DNA of 64,000 nucleotides from Brevundimonas subvibrioides (lineage in GTDB: Bacteria > Pseudomonadota > Alphaproteobacteria > Caulobacterales > Caulobacteraceae). Under the pieces are notes generated by a model. That model was not told the origin of the DNA. It was given only the letters and a program-made list of their open reading frames with translations, and made no database searches. Made by a program: the position numbers and the translations under genes. Shown one piece after another: positions 49,791 through 57,690 of the stretch; the first letter of the stretch is position 1; each line of letters begins with the position of its first letter. The stretch lies in the NCBI RefSeq assembly GCF_002280785.1, contig NZ_NCEQ01000001.1, positions 124,001 through 188,000 on the forward strand, given 5' to 3'.

Positions 49791-50480
49791 ATGCTCGCCC
49801 GACTGGTTGCTATTGCTCTCGCCGCCCTGACATTCGCGGCTCCCGTCCTGGCTTCGGCGCAGGACGCCGCCGTTCCCATGCGGGACCGCACCGAGCGGAT
49901 CGGCCTCTCGGGCCGACGCGGCCCGAGCCTGTTCCGCCCCGGCTTCGCCATCGGCGAATACACGGGCTGGGCCAGCATGCGGGATTCCGCAGTGAATTTG
50001 CCCTGGCAATCACGCGACTTCGCCACCGCCGAACTGTCGATCGCCACCCCGGCCGGAGAGGTCACGGGGAACTGCGGCGGCGGCCAGGGTCATCGCAACA
50101 TCCTGGGCATCACCTTCGACCGCGAAACCCTGAGCTATGACTGCGAGTACGGCGGCGCGGCCCCCGCCGACGCGGGCATGGGGCTGGCCCTTGCGCGGGG
50201 TTCGATCCTGCGCCGCATCCAGCAGCCCCAGCGCGCGGGAAGCCTGATGTGGAACGGGGTCGAATACCGGACCGAGACGCGGCGCATCGGCGGCCTGCCG
50301 TTCGGCGGCGGCAGCGTCATGGGCTATGTCATCACCCGCGACGGGATCGAGATCGGAGGCGTCGATCTCAACGGCATGCGGCCGACCTTCTACCTGCCGC
50401 CCGCCGGTTCAACCGACCGTGACGCCGTGGCCGTCTTCGCCATCAGCCTGTGGGCCTTCCGCGATCCGGCCAACCGCTAG
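49791..50480 (+). CDS. Hypothetical exported protein
   Basis: 229 residues. Strong ribosome site (GGAGGAGG, seven bases before ATG). Signal peptide MLARLVAIALAALTFAAPVL-ASA. The mature part is Gly-rich, with two Cys (GNCGGGQGHRN and SYDCEYGG) and repeated beta-like segments (MGYVITRDGIEIGGVDLNGM). No known family. The stop overlaps the convergent membrane-protein gene by four bases. Confidence 0.75.
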   Translation: MLARLVAIALAALTFAAPVLASAQDAAVPMRDRTERIGLSGRRGPSLFRPGFAIGEYTGWASMRDSAVNLPWQSRDFATAELSIATPAGEVTGNCGGGQGHRNILGITFDRETLSYDCEYGGAAPADAGMGLALARGSILRRIQQPQRAGSLMWNGVEYRTETRRIGGLPFGGGSVMGYVITRDGIEIGGVDLNGMRPTFYLPPAGSTDRDAVAVFAISLWAFRDPANR

Positions 50481-51001
50481 GCGGCGGGCGCAGGCTCCGG
50501 CCCGAGCAGCCGGCGCAGGATCGGCCAGATGTTCGACAGGGCCGAAATGAAGCCGACGATGCTGGCGACACCCTGGAACAAGGCCCAGACGCTGCCGAAC
50601 ACTGCGCCTGACCGCACCAGTTGCTCCAGCGGGAACAGCAGTTCGCTGACCCCGATCTGGAAGGCGGCGTAGACCTGCGAATATTCAATCGAGCGATCGG
50701 CGAAGAAAGCGATCGCGACGCCCGCCGCAACCGGCGCCCACATCAGCGGCAGGACCAGAAGCAGGGCCAGCGCTCCGACGGCCAGCTTGGTCCCCACCGT
50801 TTCGCGCGAAACCAGGCTGGCGATCAGCCCGACCCCGAGGGCCAGCACGGCCGCCGCCATCATGACCGGCAGGACCATGTCGGCGACCACGATCAGATCC
50901 TCGAACAGCATTCCGGCCAGGATCGCCGCACCCGTCGCCAGGAAGGCCGCCACCCAGGCCGCGCCATACTGCCCCAGCCGTCTCTTGATATGCCCGATCA
51001 T
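50477..51001 (-). CDS. Hypothetical membrane protein
   Basis: 174 residues with about four transmembrane helices: WVAAFLATGAAILAGMLF, VLPVMMAAAVLALGVGLIAS, LAVGALALLLVLPLMWAPVA and a C-terminal one (GSVWALFQGVASIVGFISAL). No family recognised. Confidence 0.75.
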   Translation of the reverse strand: MIGHIKRRLGQYGAAWVAAFLATGAAILAGMLFEDLIVVADMVLPVMMAAAVLALGVGLIASLVSRETVGTKLAVGALALLLVLPLMWAPVAAGVAIAFFADRSIEYSQVYAAFQIGVSELLFPLEQLVRSGAVFGSVWALFQGVASIVGFISALSNIWPILRRLLGPEPAPAA

Positions 51002-51079
51002 CGCGATATGTCCCGACGCCCCCGCCGGAGGATGCGCTCGCCCGGGACGCGAGTCGACTGACAGAACGGTGATCGTCAG

Positions 51080-51400
51080 TCAGAATTTCCGCTTGCCGCT
51101 GATCGTCTCGAAGAACATCCGCCAGTCGCCCAACAGGCTCCACAGCGGGTATTTGAAGGTGGCCGGGCGGTTCTTCTCGAAGAAGAAATGCCCGACCCAG
51201 GCGAACCCGTAGCCGACCAGCGGCATGGCTGCGAACCACCACGCGTTCACGAACAGCCCCAGCAACGCGGCCACGATGACCAGCGCCGTTCCGACGATAT
51301 GGATGCGCCGGCAGACCTGATTGGAATGCTCGTGGATGTAATACGGATAGAAGGCTGCGAACGAGGCGAAACGCTCGCCGTTGACGGGCTGGCTGGTCAT
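51080..51400 (-). CDS. DUF962/Mpo1-like membrane protein
   Basis: 106 residues from ATG 51400. FAAFYPYYIHEHSNQVCRRI is the family's His-rich opening, followed by two hydrophobic helices (VGTALVIVAALLGLFVNAWW) and YGFAWVGHFFFEKNRPATFK. The yeast relative Mpo1 is an Fe-dependent dioxygenase of 2-hydroxy fatty acids; the activity here is inferred from homology. Confidence 0.85.
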   Translation of the reverse strand: MTSQPVNGERFASFAAFYPYYIHEHSNQVCRRIHIVGTALVIVAALLGLFVNAWWFAAMPLVGYGFAWVGHFFFEKNRPATFKYPLWSLLGDWRMFFETISGKRKF

Positions 51401-51445
51401 GACCTCAGCTTGCCTCCGAAACTCGCCGGCTGACAAGTCAGGCGA

Positions 51446-52252
51446 TCACGCCCCGACGCCGGCCCACAACAGGCCCAGCCCCAGCACGCCGATCGCGATC
51501 CTCCACCAGGCGAATGGCGCGAAGCCGTGTTTCGACACGAAATCCAGCAGGAACCGCACCACCACCAGGGCCGTCACGAAGGCGGTGAGGAAGCCGACAG
51601 CGATCAGGCCGACGTCGGTGAAGTCCAGATCGTTGCGGCTCTTGAACAGGTCATAGGCCACCGCGCCGCCCATGGTGGGCAGGGCAAGGAAGAAGGTGAA
51701 CTCCGCCGCCGATCGTTTGTCGGTTCCCAACAGCAACCCGCCCGCGACGGTCGCGCCCGAACGCGACACACCGGGCAGCAGGGCCAGACACTGGAACAGG
51801 CCGATCAGGCCGTAGACCCGGAACGGATAGGTGTTCACGTCCAGGTATTTCGGGACCTTCTTCATCCGGTCGAGCAGGAGAAGCAGCACGCCTCCGACGA
51901 TCAGGGCGATACAGATGATCACCGGGGTCTCGAAGAAGATTTCCTTGATGATGTCGTACATGAACACGCCCGCGAAGGCGGCGGGCAGGAAGGCGATCAC
52001 CACCCCGATGATGAAGTGACGGGCCCGGGCGTCATGCGGCCAGCGCGTGGCCAAAGCCCACAGCCGCTGGAAATAGACGCTGATGATGGCCAGGATCGCG
52101 CCCAGCTGGATCACGATCTCGAAGGTCTTGCCCTCGCTCTCGAAGCCGATGAAGTGGCCGAGCAGCAGCAGGTGGCCCGTGGAAGAGACGGGAATGAACT
52201 CCGTCAGTCCCTCGACCAGCCCCAGGATGAACGCTGCAATCCAGTCCGACAT
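51446..52252 (-). CDS. uppP: Undecaprenyl-diphosphatase (BacA type)
   Basis: Recycles undecaprenyl pyrophosphate to the monophosphate lipid carrier for peptidoglycan synthesis; gives bacitracin resistance in other bacteria. 268 residues, eight or so transmembrane helices. The two active-site motifs are [20 protein letters not shown] near the N-terminus and [18 protein letters not shown] in mid-protein. Confidence 0.96.
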   Translation of the reverse strand: MSDWIAAFILGLVEGLTEFIPVSSTGHLLLLGHFIGFESEGKTFEIVIQLGAILAIISVYFQRLWALATRWPHDARARHFIIGVVIAFLPAAFAGVFMYDIIKEIFFETPVIICIALIVGGVLLLLLDRMKKVPKYLDVNTYPFRVYGLIGLFQCLALLPGVSRSGATVAGGLLLGTDKRSAAEFTFFLALPTMGGAVAYDLFKSRNDLDFTDVGLIAVGFLTAFVTALVVVRFLLDFVSKHGFAPFAWWRIAIGVLGLGLLWAGVGA

Positions 52253-52328
52253 GAAATCCCCGCTCCGGGCTCGCGTTCAGTCGCTCGCCGGTCCCCAGCC
52301 TGATCTTCGATCAGGCGGAGAATGAAAG

Positions 52329-52364
52329 TGCGACCTTGATTCACGGCTTCGCCGATCAGGGTCG
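52329..52364. repeat. Family E palindromic repeat at the end of the HTH-citrate synthase gene
   Basis: TGCGACCTTGATTCACGGC is an exact 19-base copy of 54676-54694. It is followed by the near-matching return arm ATCAGGGTCG, giving a hairpin CGACCTTGAT...ATCAGGGTCG (one G-U-type mismatch). The return arm overlaps the last nine bases of the minus-strand gene. Confidence 0.6.
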
Positions 52365-53537
52365 GGGTCCGACATAGCGCAGGCGCACCCGGATAGGCGA
52401 GCCGTCGATGATCTGATCCAGAGCATGGGCCATCAGACCGGTCAGCCGGCCGATCAGCAGCACGTCCGAGGCCCCGTCGCGCGGCAGGTCCAGACGCCGC
52501 GCCATGATCGCAAGGGCCGCCGCGAACCCGGTCCTCTGTCCGCTCGCCGCCTCCCCCTCGCGGATCACCGCCGTCAGGTCGTTGGGCAGGTCCGCCAGCG
52601 CGAGCAAGGCTTCGACGCGCGGATCACCGTGCGGGAAGGTTTCGCTGCCGAAGCCGGGGATGGAGCCCTCGTCTGCCATCCGCCGCTGGGCCGCGCCTGC
52701 GGGGTCGCGTCGCGCTTCGGCGACATAGGCGATCGCCCGGGTCAGGATCCGGGCTGCTGGCGATCCAGCCGTCGTGGTCAGCCCCGCGAACGCTGCTCCC
52801 GCCAGGGAAGCCCCGCCCGAAACCGCCGCCCGCGTCGCCAGAACCGCCGGATCGAGATCGAGATCGGCCGCCAGCACCAGGGCGCGCCTCAGATGCACGC
52901 TGTCGCGCTCCAGCATCTTCCAGCCGCGCGCGAGGCGCTGATGGAAGAACAGACGCGGACCCGGCCCCGCCATGGCGTCGACCACCTCGTTCAGCGCCAC
53001 GGCGGCCTCGATCTTCAGCGCCTCCGGCGAACGTCCGGTCGAGGACGGGTCTTCCTCCGCGCGTCGGGCGAGCGCCGCGAACAGTCGCGCCCGATGCGAC
53101 GATCCGCCGGCGCTGTCGACACGCACGCCCAGGCCCGCGAACGGGTTCGTGTCCCCGGCGCCCCACAGCAGCCGGGCGGTTTCCTCCAGCGTCGCGTTCT
53201 GGGCCCACTGGGCCACGTCGCGGCCGCGATAGTAGAGCCGCCCGTCCGAGATCAGGCTGACCGTCGACCGGATCAGGCTCTCGCCCTTCACCGCCGGCTC
53301 GAACGGCACGACCACGCCCGCCGGCTCGCCCGGGCTCGCGCCCTTCAGCCGCGCCACATCGGCGGCGGCATAGAGGCTGCGGCGAGGATCGTTGGGGTCT
53401 GGTCGGGCGGTGATCCGCCCCCGGCTGACATAGGCGTAGAGGGTCTGGGTCTTGACCCCCAGCAGCGACAGGACCTCGGCGCGGGGGATCCATCGATCCG
53501 CCGTCTCTCCGTCCCGCTCGCTCACGCCCGGCGTCAT
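52356..53537 (-). CDS. HTH-fused citrate synthase-like protein lacking active-site residues
   Basis: 393 residues. N-terminal MerR/excisionase-like HTH (WIPRAEVLSLLGVKTQTLYA, residues 16-35, then YVSRGRI), then a citrate synthase fold. The three histidines that bind and process substrates appear lost: DHE is DLD (about residue 226), GPLHGGA is TTTAGSPA (254-261), and GFGH is GFGS before ETFPHGDPR (295-307). The Asp of the PNxDF segment is Gly (QRTGF). Scaffold stretches such as TVSLISDGRLYYRGRDV and GRLTGLMAHALDQ remain. It is therefore probably a DNA-binding sensor rather than an enzyme. No target is known. Confidence 0.8.
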   Translation of the reverse strand: MTPGVSERDGETADRWIPRAEVLSLLGVKTQTLYAYVSRGRITARPDPNDPRRSLYAAADVARLKGASPGEPAGVVVPFEPAVKGESLIRSTVSLISDGRLYYRGRDVAQWAQNATLEETARLLWGAGDTNPFAGLGVRVDSAGGSSHRARLFAALARRAEEDPSSTGRSPEALKIEAAVALNEVVDAMAGPGPRLFFHQRLARGWKMLERDSVHLRRALVLAADLDLDPAVLATRAAVSGGASLAGAAFAGLTTTAGSPAARILTRAIAYVAEARRDPAGAAQRRMADEGSIPGFGSETFPHGDPRVEALLALADLPNDLTAVIREGEAASGQRTGFAAALAIMARRLDLPRDGASDVLLIGRLTGLMAHALDQIIDGSPIRVRLRYVGPRP

Positions 53538-53668
53538 CGCTGCAAGTCCCCGTCCCCTCACGGTTAATCCGCGCGCACCTTGGGGCGCTTTGATGACCGC
53601 AAGCCTAACGGCGGTTCCCAAAGAGTCCTCCATTGGCAACCGACGGGCGATCAGCGAAAAGGGCGGCG

Positions 53669-54625
53669 ATGACCTCCCCTGTCTCGCCGCCGCCGACACC
53701 TGCCCCCGGATCCGGTCCCTGGGGTGCCGTCGCCACCCTTTCGACACGCCAGATCACCGGCCTGTCGGTCGGCGTCGCGGTCCTGCTGATCGCGATGAAG
53801 GCCTTCGCCCTGGGCGCGTCCGGGTCGGTGTCCATCCTGGCCTCGCTGGCCGACTCCGCCCTCGACCTGATCGCCTCCCTGACCACCTTCTTCGCGGTGC
53901 GCTGGGCCGCCGCCCCCGCCGACGCCGACCACCGTTTCGGCCACGGCAAGGGCGAGGCCATGGCCGCCCTGGTCCAGGCCGGGCTCGTCTTCGCCTCGGC
54001 CGTCTTCATCGGCTGGGAAGCGTTGCAGCGGATGTTCGACCCCCGGCCGGTCGTCGGCGGCTCCTGGGCCGTGGGCGTCGTGATCCTCTCCATCCTGCTG
54101 ACCGGCCTGCTGGTCTGGCTCCAGACCCGGTCGCTGAAGGCTTCGGGCTCCATGGCCGTCTCGGCCGACCGCGCCCACTACGCGGCCGACCTGGCGTCCA
54201 GCGCCGTGGTCCTGATCGGCGTGATCTCCGGCGCCTGGCTGGCCGCGCCCGGCCTCGACGCCGCCGCCGGTCTCGTGGTCGCCGTCTGGCTGTTCTGGGG
54301 CGCGGTCGGCGTGCTCAAGGGCGCGGGCGACCATCTGCTCGACCGCGAGGCGTCGGACGCCGACCGCATCGCCCTGACCAACGCCGTCCTGTCCGACATC
54401 CGGGTCGGCGGGGTGCACCAGTTGCGCACCCGGATGTCGGGCGACCGGCTGATGGTCCAGATGCACATCGATCTGGACCGGAGTCTGTCATTCGAGGCCT
54501 CGCACGACATCGTCGTCGCCGCCGAGGACCGGGTGAAGGCCGCCTTCCCCGGCGCCGACGTCCTGATCCACGCCGACCCGCGCGGTCCGGTCGCGCCTGC
54601 GGTCCCCGTTTCGCCTGAGGCGTGA
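53669..54625 (+). CDS. Cation diffusion facilitator family metal exporter
   Basis: 318 residues from ATG 53669. Six transmembrane helices. Metal-site motifs are SLADSALDLIASL in TM2 and AHYAADLASSAV (HxxxD) in TM5; DHRFGHGKGEAMAAL follows the first hairpin. The C-terminal cytoplasmic domain includes QLRTRMSGDRLMVQMHIDLD. Members export Zn2+, Fe2+ or similar from the cytoplasm by proton antiport; closest in style to FieF. Confidence 0.92.
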   Translation: MTSPVSPPPTPAPGSGPWGAVATLSTRQITGLSVGVAVLLIAMKAFALGASGSVSILASLADSALDLIASLTTFFAVRWAAAPADADHRFGHGKGEAMAALVQAGLVFASAVFIGWEALQRMFDPRPVVGGSWAVGVVILSILLTGLLVWLQTRSLKASGSMAVSADRAHYAADLASSAVVLIGVISGAWLAAPGLDAAAGLVVAVWLFWGAVGVLKGAGDHLLDREASDADRIALTNAVLSDIRVGGVHQLRTRMSGDRLMVQMHIDLDRSLSFEASHDIVVAAEDRVKAAFPGADVLIHADPRGPVAPAVPVSPEA

Positions 54626-54662
54626 TCCGGAAAAGTGTTCAGCGATTTTCCGGTCGGATCAC
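54622..54662. repeat. Hairpin repeat overlapping the CDF gene stop
   Basis: GTGATCCGGAAAA, an 11-base loop, then TTTTCCGGTCGGATCAC forms an interrupted stem (CCGGAAAA/TTTTCCGG or GTGATCCG/CGGATCAC). It begins at the CDF stop codon. It looks like a dispersed repeat and may act as the gene's terminator. Confidence 0.55.
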
Positions 54663-54675
54663 GCCCGAGAGATGC

Positions 54676-54739
54676 TGCGACCTTGATTCACGGCATCAGT
54701 GGGATCGCAGCGCGATCCCTCCTCAGCCGATCAAGGTCG
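54676..54739. repeat. Family E palindromic repeat with nested hairpin
   Basis: Starts with the same 19 bases as 52329-52347. The outer arms CGACCTTGAT and ATCAAGGTCG pair exactly, and a nested GGGATCGC-AGC-GCGATCCC hairpin lies inside. It is intergenic, upstream of the GST gene. Confidence 0.6.
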
Positions 54740-54783
54740 TAACGTAAACGAGCCTTTAACGGCCACAGGTGCAGGACGAGCGC

Positions 54784-55455
54784 ATGTCGGCGAACGTCCT
54801 GTTCCATTTCCCCTTCGATCCCGGCAGCCGCACCGCGCGTCTGGCCCTGGGCGAAGCGCGCATCGAGTGGACCGAGGTTCTCGTCCGCCCCTGGGAGGCG
54901 GACTGCCCCCTCGGCGACCTGAACCCCTCCGGCATGCCGCCGGTGCTTCAGGTCGAGGGCCTGACCCTGTGCGAGGCGCCCGCCATCCTCGGCTGGATCG
55001 AGGATGCGCAGAAAACGCCGCTGCTGATGCCCGCCGACGCCGCCGAGCGCGCGGAGACGCGTCGGCTGACCGCCTGGTTCGACCGCCGCTTCACCGACGA
55101 GGTCAACGCCGTCCTGCTGCACGAGCGGATGGAGAAACCCCTCCTCCGCCTCGGCCCGCCCGAGGCGCGGATGCTGCGCGAGGGTCGCGAGGCCCTGAAG
55201 CACCACCTGGCGATCTTCGACGCCCTCCTGACCCGCCGCGACTGGTTCGCCGGGCGGCGTCTGTCCCAGGCCGACATCGTCGCCGCAGCCCATCTGTCGA
55301 CCCTCGACTATTTCGGCGAGGTGTCCTGGGCCCACTGGCCGGGGCTCAAGACCTGGTACATGAAGATCAAGTCCCGCCCCTGCTTCCGGCCCCTGCTCGC
55401 GGACCGGTTCCAGGGCCTGGCCCCGGCGGCGCACTACGCGGATCTGGATTTTTAA
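54784..55455 (+). CDS. Glutathione S-transferase family protein
   Basis: 223 residues from ATG 54784 (a GTG 15 bases earlier is possible). N-terminal thioredoxin fold NVLFHFPFDPGSRTARLALG, PSGMPPVLQVEGLTLCEAPA and a helical C-domain (RRLSQADIVAAAHLSTLDYF). No catalytic Cys; Ser or Tyr type. It starts 44 bases after the family E repeat. Confidence 0.87.
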   Translation: MSANVLFHFPFDPGSRTARLALGEARIEWTEVLVRPWEADCPLGDLNPSGMPPVLQVEGLTLCEAPAILGWIEDAQKTPLLMPADAAERAETRRLTAWFDRRFTDEVNAVLLHERMEKPLLRLGPPEARMLREGREALKHHLAIFDALLTRRDWFAGRRLSQADIVAAAHLSTLDYFGEVSWAHWPGLKTWYMKIKSRPCFRPLLADRFQGLAPAAHYADLDF

Positions 55456-55585
55456 TCCTCCCCCTTCGGGGGAGGTGGCGCGGCGCGGCTTCGCGACGTG
55501 ACGGAGGGGGCTGACCTCACACGCGGTGTTTGGAGCCGGCCCCCTCCACCACTTCGTGGTCCCCCTCCCCCCGTGGGGGAGGATT
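55454..55585. repeat. Inverted-repeat element, family C
   Basis: Palindromic arms AATCCTCCCCCTTCGGGGGA plus GGTGG and the mirror CCCCCTCCCCCCGTGGGGGA plus GGATT, with inner AGGGGGCT and GGCCCCCT blocks. It starts within the GST stop codon and ends 15 bases before queG. The related element at 44559-44721 lies inside a gene. Confidence 0.85.
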
Positions 55586-55600
55586 GAGTAAGGCTCACGG

Positions 55601-56740
55601 ATGTCCGACCTACGCGACACCCTCCGCGCCAAGGCCGCCGAACTCGGGTTCGACGTGTGCCGGTTCGCGTCGGCGTCGGACCCGTGGTCCGCCGGCGAAC
55701 GCCTGGCCCATTTCGTCGAGGCCGGGCGACACGGCGAGATGGGCTGGATGGAGACCACCCTCGAACGCCGCGCCCACCCGACGGCCATGTGGGACGCCGC
55801 CCGCACCGCCATCGTGCTCGGCATGAACTACGGGCCCGAACACGATCCCCTGCCCGAAATGGAAGACCGCAGCGCCGGCTACATCTCGGTCTACGCCCGC
55901 GGCGACGACTATCACGAGGTCATCAAGGGCCGGCTGAAGACCCTCGCCGGCCAGCTCGCCTCGCGCCTCAGTGCCGAGGTCAAGGTCTTCGTCGACACCG
56001 CCCCCCTGATGGAAAAGCCCCTGGCCCAGCGGGCCGGCCTCGGCTGGCAGGGCAAACACACCAACCTTCTGAGCCGCGAGCACGGCAACTGGCTGTTCCT
56101 CGGCGTCATCCTCTGCGCCGCCGACATCGAGCCCGACGCGGCCGAGACCGAACACTGCGGCTCCTGCACCGCCTGTCTCGACGCCTGCCCGACCAAGGCC
56201 TTCCCCGCCCCGTTCCAGCTCGATGCGCGCCGCTGCCTGTCCTATCTGACCATCGAACACGCCGGGCCCTGGCCAGTGGAGTTCCGCGCCCTGACCGGTT
56301 CGCGCATCTACGGCTGCGACGACTGTCTGGCCGTCTGTCCGTGGAACAAGTTCGCCGTCGCGGCGCGCGAGACCCGGCTGGCCGCCCGCGACATCTCCAT
56401 CAGCCCCCGCCTCGCCGACCTCGCCGCGCTCGACGACCCGACCTTCCGCATCCTGTTCTCGAAAAGCCCGATCAAGCGCATCGGCCGCGACCGCTTCGTG
56501 CGCAACGTCCTCTATGCGATCGGCAACAGCGGGGATGCGGACCTGGTCGCGAGCGCGGAACGTCTGCTGGACGACGGGTCGCCGCTCGTCAGGGGGGCCG
56601 CGGTGTGGGCGCTGTCGCGGCTGGTGGAGGCGGAGGCGTTCGCTGAGTTGCGCGAAGCGAGGCTAGCCGGCGAGGACGACGAGGGTGTTCGTGCGGAGTG
56701 GCGCCTCTATTCTCCCTCCCCGTCAGGGGAGGGTGGCTGA
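55601..56740 (+). CDS. queG: Epoxyqueuosine reductase
   Basis: Last step of queuosine synthesis on tRNA: reduces epoxyqueuosine using cobalamin and two [4Fe-4S] clusters. 379 residues. Cluster motifs [19 protein letters not shown] and [14 protein letters not shown] are clear, as is the cobalamin-binding stretch ([19 protein letters not shown]). A C-terminal HEAT-like segment follows. The last ten residues ([10 protein letters not shown]) are encoded by the left family A arm, so the original stop has probably been replaced. Confidence 0.94.
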   Translation: MSDLRDTLRAKAAELGFDVCRFASASDPWSAGERLAHFVEAGRHGEMGWMETTLERRAHPTAMWDAARTAIVLGMNYGPEHDPLPEMEDRSAGYISVYARGDDYHEVIKGRLKTLAGQLASRLSAEVKVFVDTAPLMEKPLAQRAGLGWQGKHTNLLSREHGNWLFLGVILCAADIEPDAAETEHCGSCTACLDACPTKAFPAPFQLDARRCLSYLTIEHAGPWPVEFRALTGSRIYGCDDCLAVCPWNKFAVAARETRLAARDISISPRLADLAALDDPTFRILFSKSPIKRIGRDRFVRNVLYAIGNSGDADLVASAERLLDDGSPLVRGAAVWALSRLVEAEAFAELREARLAGEDDEGVRAEWRLYSPSPSGEGG

Positions 56741-57096
56741 CGCCCTTGCGTCAGCCGGGTGGGAGCGGCCTCAAGTTCGCGCACGATCCAATCCACCACA
56801 TCACCAAGTCTGTCGCGAACATCAATCGCCGGGACACGCAGCGTCTTGAACCCCAGCCGCGGCATCGCAGCATCACGTTCCGCATCCCGGACGCCGCGAC
56901 CGGCATGTGACATGCCGTCGACCTCGACAATCAGACGCCTGTCGAGACAGACAAAATCCAGAAAGTAGCCTCGCAAAGGATGCTGGCGGCGGAATTGATA
57001 TCCCGCCTTCCGAAGTGGCCGCAGCGCAACCCAAAGCCTGGCTTCAGGCGGGCTCATCGCCTTTCGCATCGCGCGCGCCCTGGCGATCGTCGCCAT
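56707..57096 (-). CDS. DUF559 (Vsr-like endonuclease fold) protein
   Basis: 129 residues from ATG 57096; a GTG at 57114 is also possible. Family marks: [40 protein letters not shown] (catalytic Asp), [13 protein letters not shown] (Glu, Asp), and [20 protein letters not shown]. It is a PD-(D/E)XK-type fold related to very-short-patch repair nucleases; the cellular role of DUF559 is unknown. The gene is enclosed by two inverted family A arms, with its start region abutting one arm and its last ~10 codons inside the other (PPSPDGEGE). Confidence 0.88.
   Translation of the reverse strand: MATIARARAMRKAMSPPEARLWVALRPLRKAGYQFRRQHPLRGYFLDFVCLDRRLIVEVDGMSHAGRGVRDAERDAAMPRLGFKTLRVPAIDVRDRLGDVVDWIVRELEAAPTRLTQGRQPPSPDGEGE
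56712..56770. repeat. Family A repeat arm (left of DUF559)
   Basis: Block CTCCCTCCCCGTCAGGGGAG plus GGTGG, a mini-hairpin CTGACGC-cctt-GCGTCAG, and block CCGGGTGGGAGCGGCC. Both blocks match the reverse complement of 57103-57154 exactly. The 3' ends of queG and of the DUF559 gene both run into this arm, overlapping each other by 34 bases. Confidence 0.9.
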
Positions 57097-57102
57097 GTTT
57101 TC

Positions 57103-57154
57103 GGCCGCTCCCACCCGGTCGCTTCGCGACCACCCTCCCCTGACGGGGAGGGAG
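57103..57154. repeat. Family A repeat arm (right of DUF559)
   Basis: The reverse complement reads the same 25-base palindromic block, a different mini-hairpin (TCGC-gaa-GCGA), and the same 16-base block. The exactly matching blocks with different hairpins suggest that the hairpin evolves under pairing constraint. The arm ends 12 bases before the FKBP stop. Confidence 0.9.
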
Positions 57155-57165
57155 AGGCAAGGCGG

Positions 57166-57690
57166 CTACCCCGTCGCCAGCCCCGTCCCGCGTCCCCCGC
57201 CCGGCACTGGGGCGACGTCCAGCAGCTTGATCCGGAACACCAGCACCGAGTTGGGTGGAATGTCAGCGCCCTGGCCGCGCTCGCCATAGCCCAGCGCCGG
57301 CGGCACATAGAGCATCCACTCGTCGCCGACCTTCATCCGCTGCAGGGCCTCGGTCCAGCCGGGCACGACCTGCTCCGCCGTCGTCACATAGGGCTGGCCG
57401 CGCGAGAAGGAGCTGTCGAACACCGACCCGTCGGTCAGGGCGCCCTCGTAGTCCACCCGCACGAGGTCGTTGCGGTCCGGCGTCGCGGCGCCCGACGGCC
57501 CCGACTGAACCACCTTGTACTGCAGGCCGCTCGGCAGGGTTTCGATTCCGTCCGCCTTGGCGTTGGTCTCCATGAAGAAGGCCGCCGCCCGGGCATTGGC
57601 TTCCAGATCAGCGCCGCCCGCGGCATCGCGGTTGCAGCCCGCCAGGGCGAGACTGCCGATGACGGCGATGCTAACCCATCCGAAGCGCAT
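57166..57690 (-). CDS. FKBP-type peptidyl-prolyl isomerase, lipoprotein
   Basis: 174 residues. Lipoprotein signal ending SLALAGC, then an N-terminal helical region and the FKBP domain (VRVDYEGALTDGSVFDSSF, VVPGWTEALQRMKVGDEWML, YVPPALGYGERGQGADIPPN). It catalyses proline isomerisation of envelope proteins. Its first 20 bases overlap the end of ilvA, so the two are co-transcribed. Confidence 0.92.
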   Translation of the reverse strand: MRFGWVSIAVIGSLALAGCNRDAAGGADLEANARAAAFFMETNAKADGIETLPSGLQYKVVQSGPSGAATPDRNDLVRVDYEGALTDGSVFDSSFSRGQPYVTTAEQVVPGWTEALQRMKVGDEWMLYVPPALGYGERGQGADIPPNSVLVFRIKLLDVAPVPGGGRGTGLATG

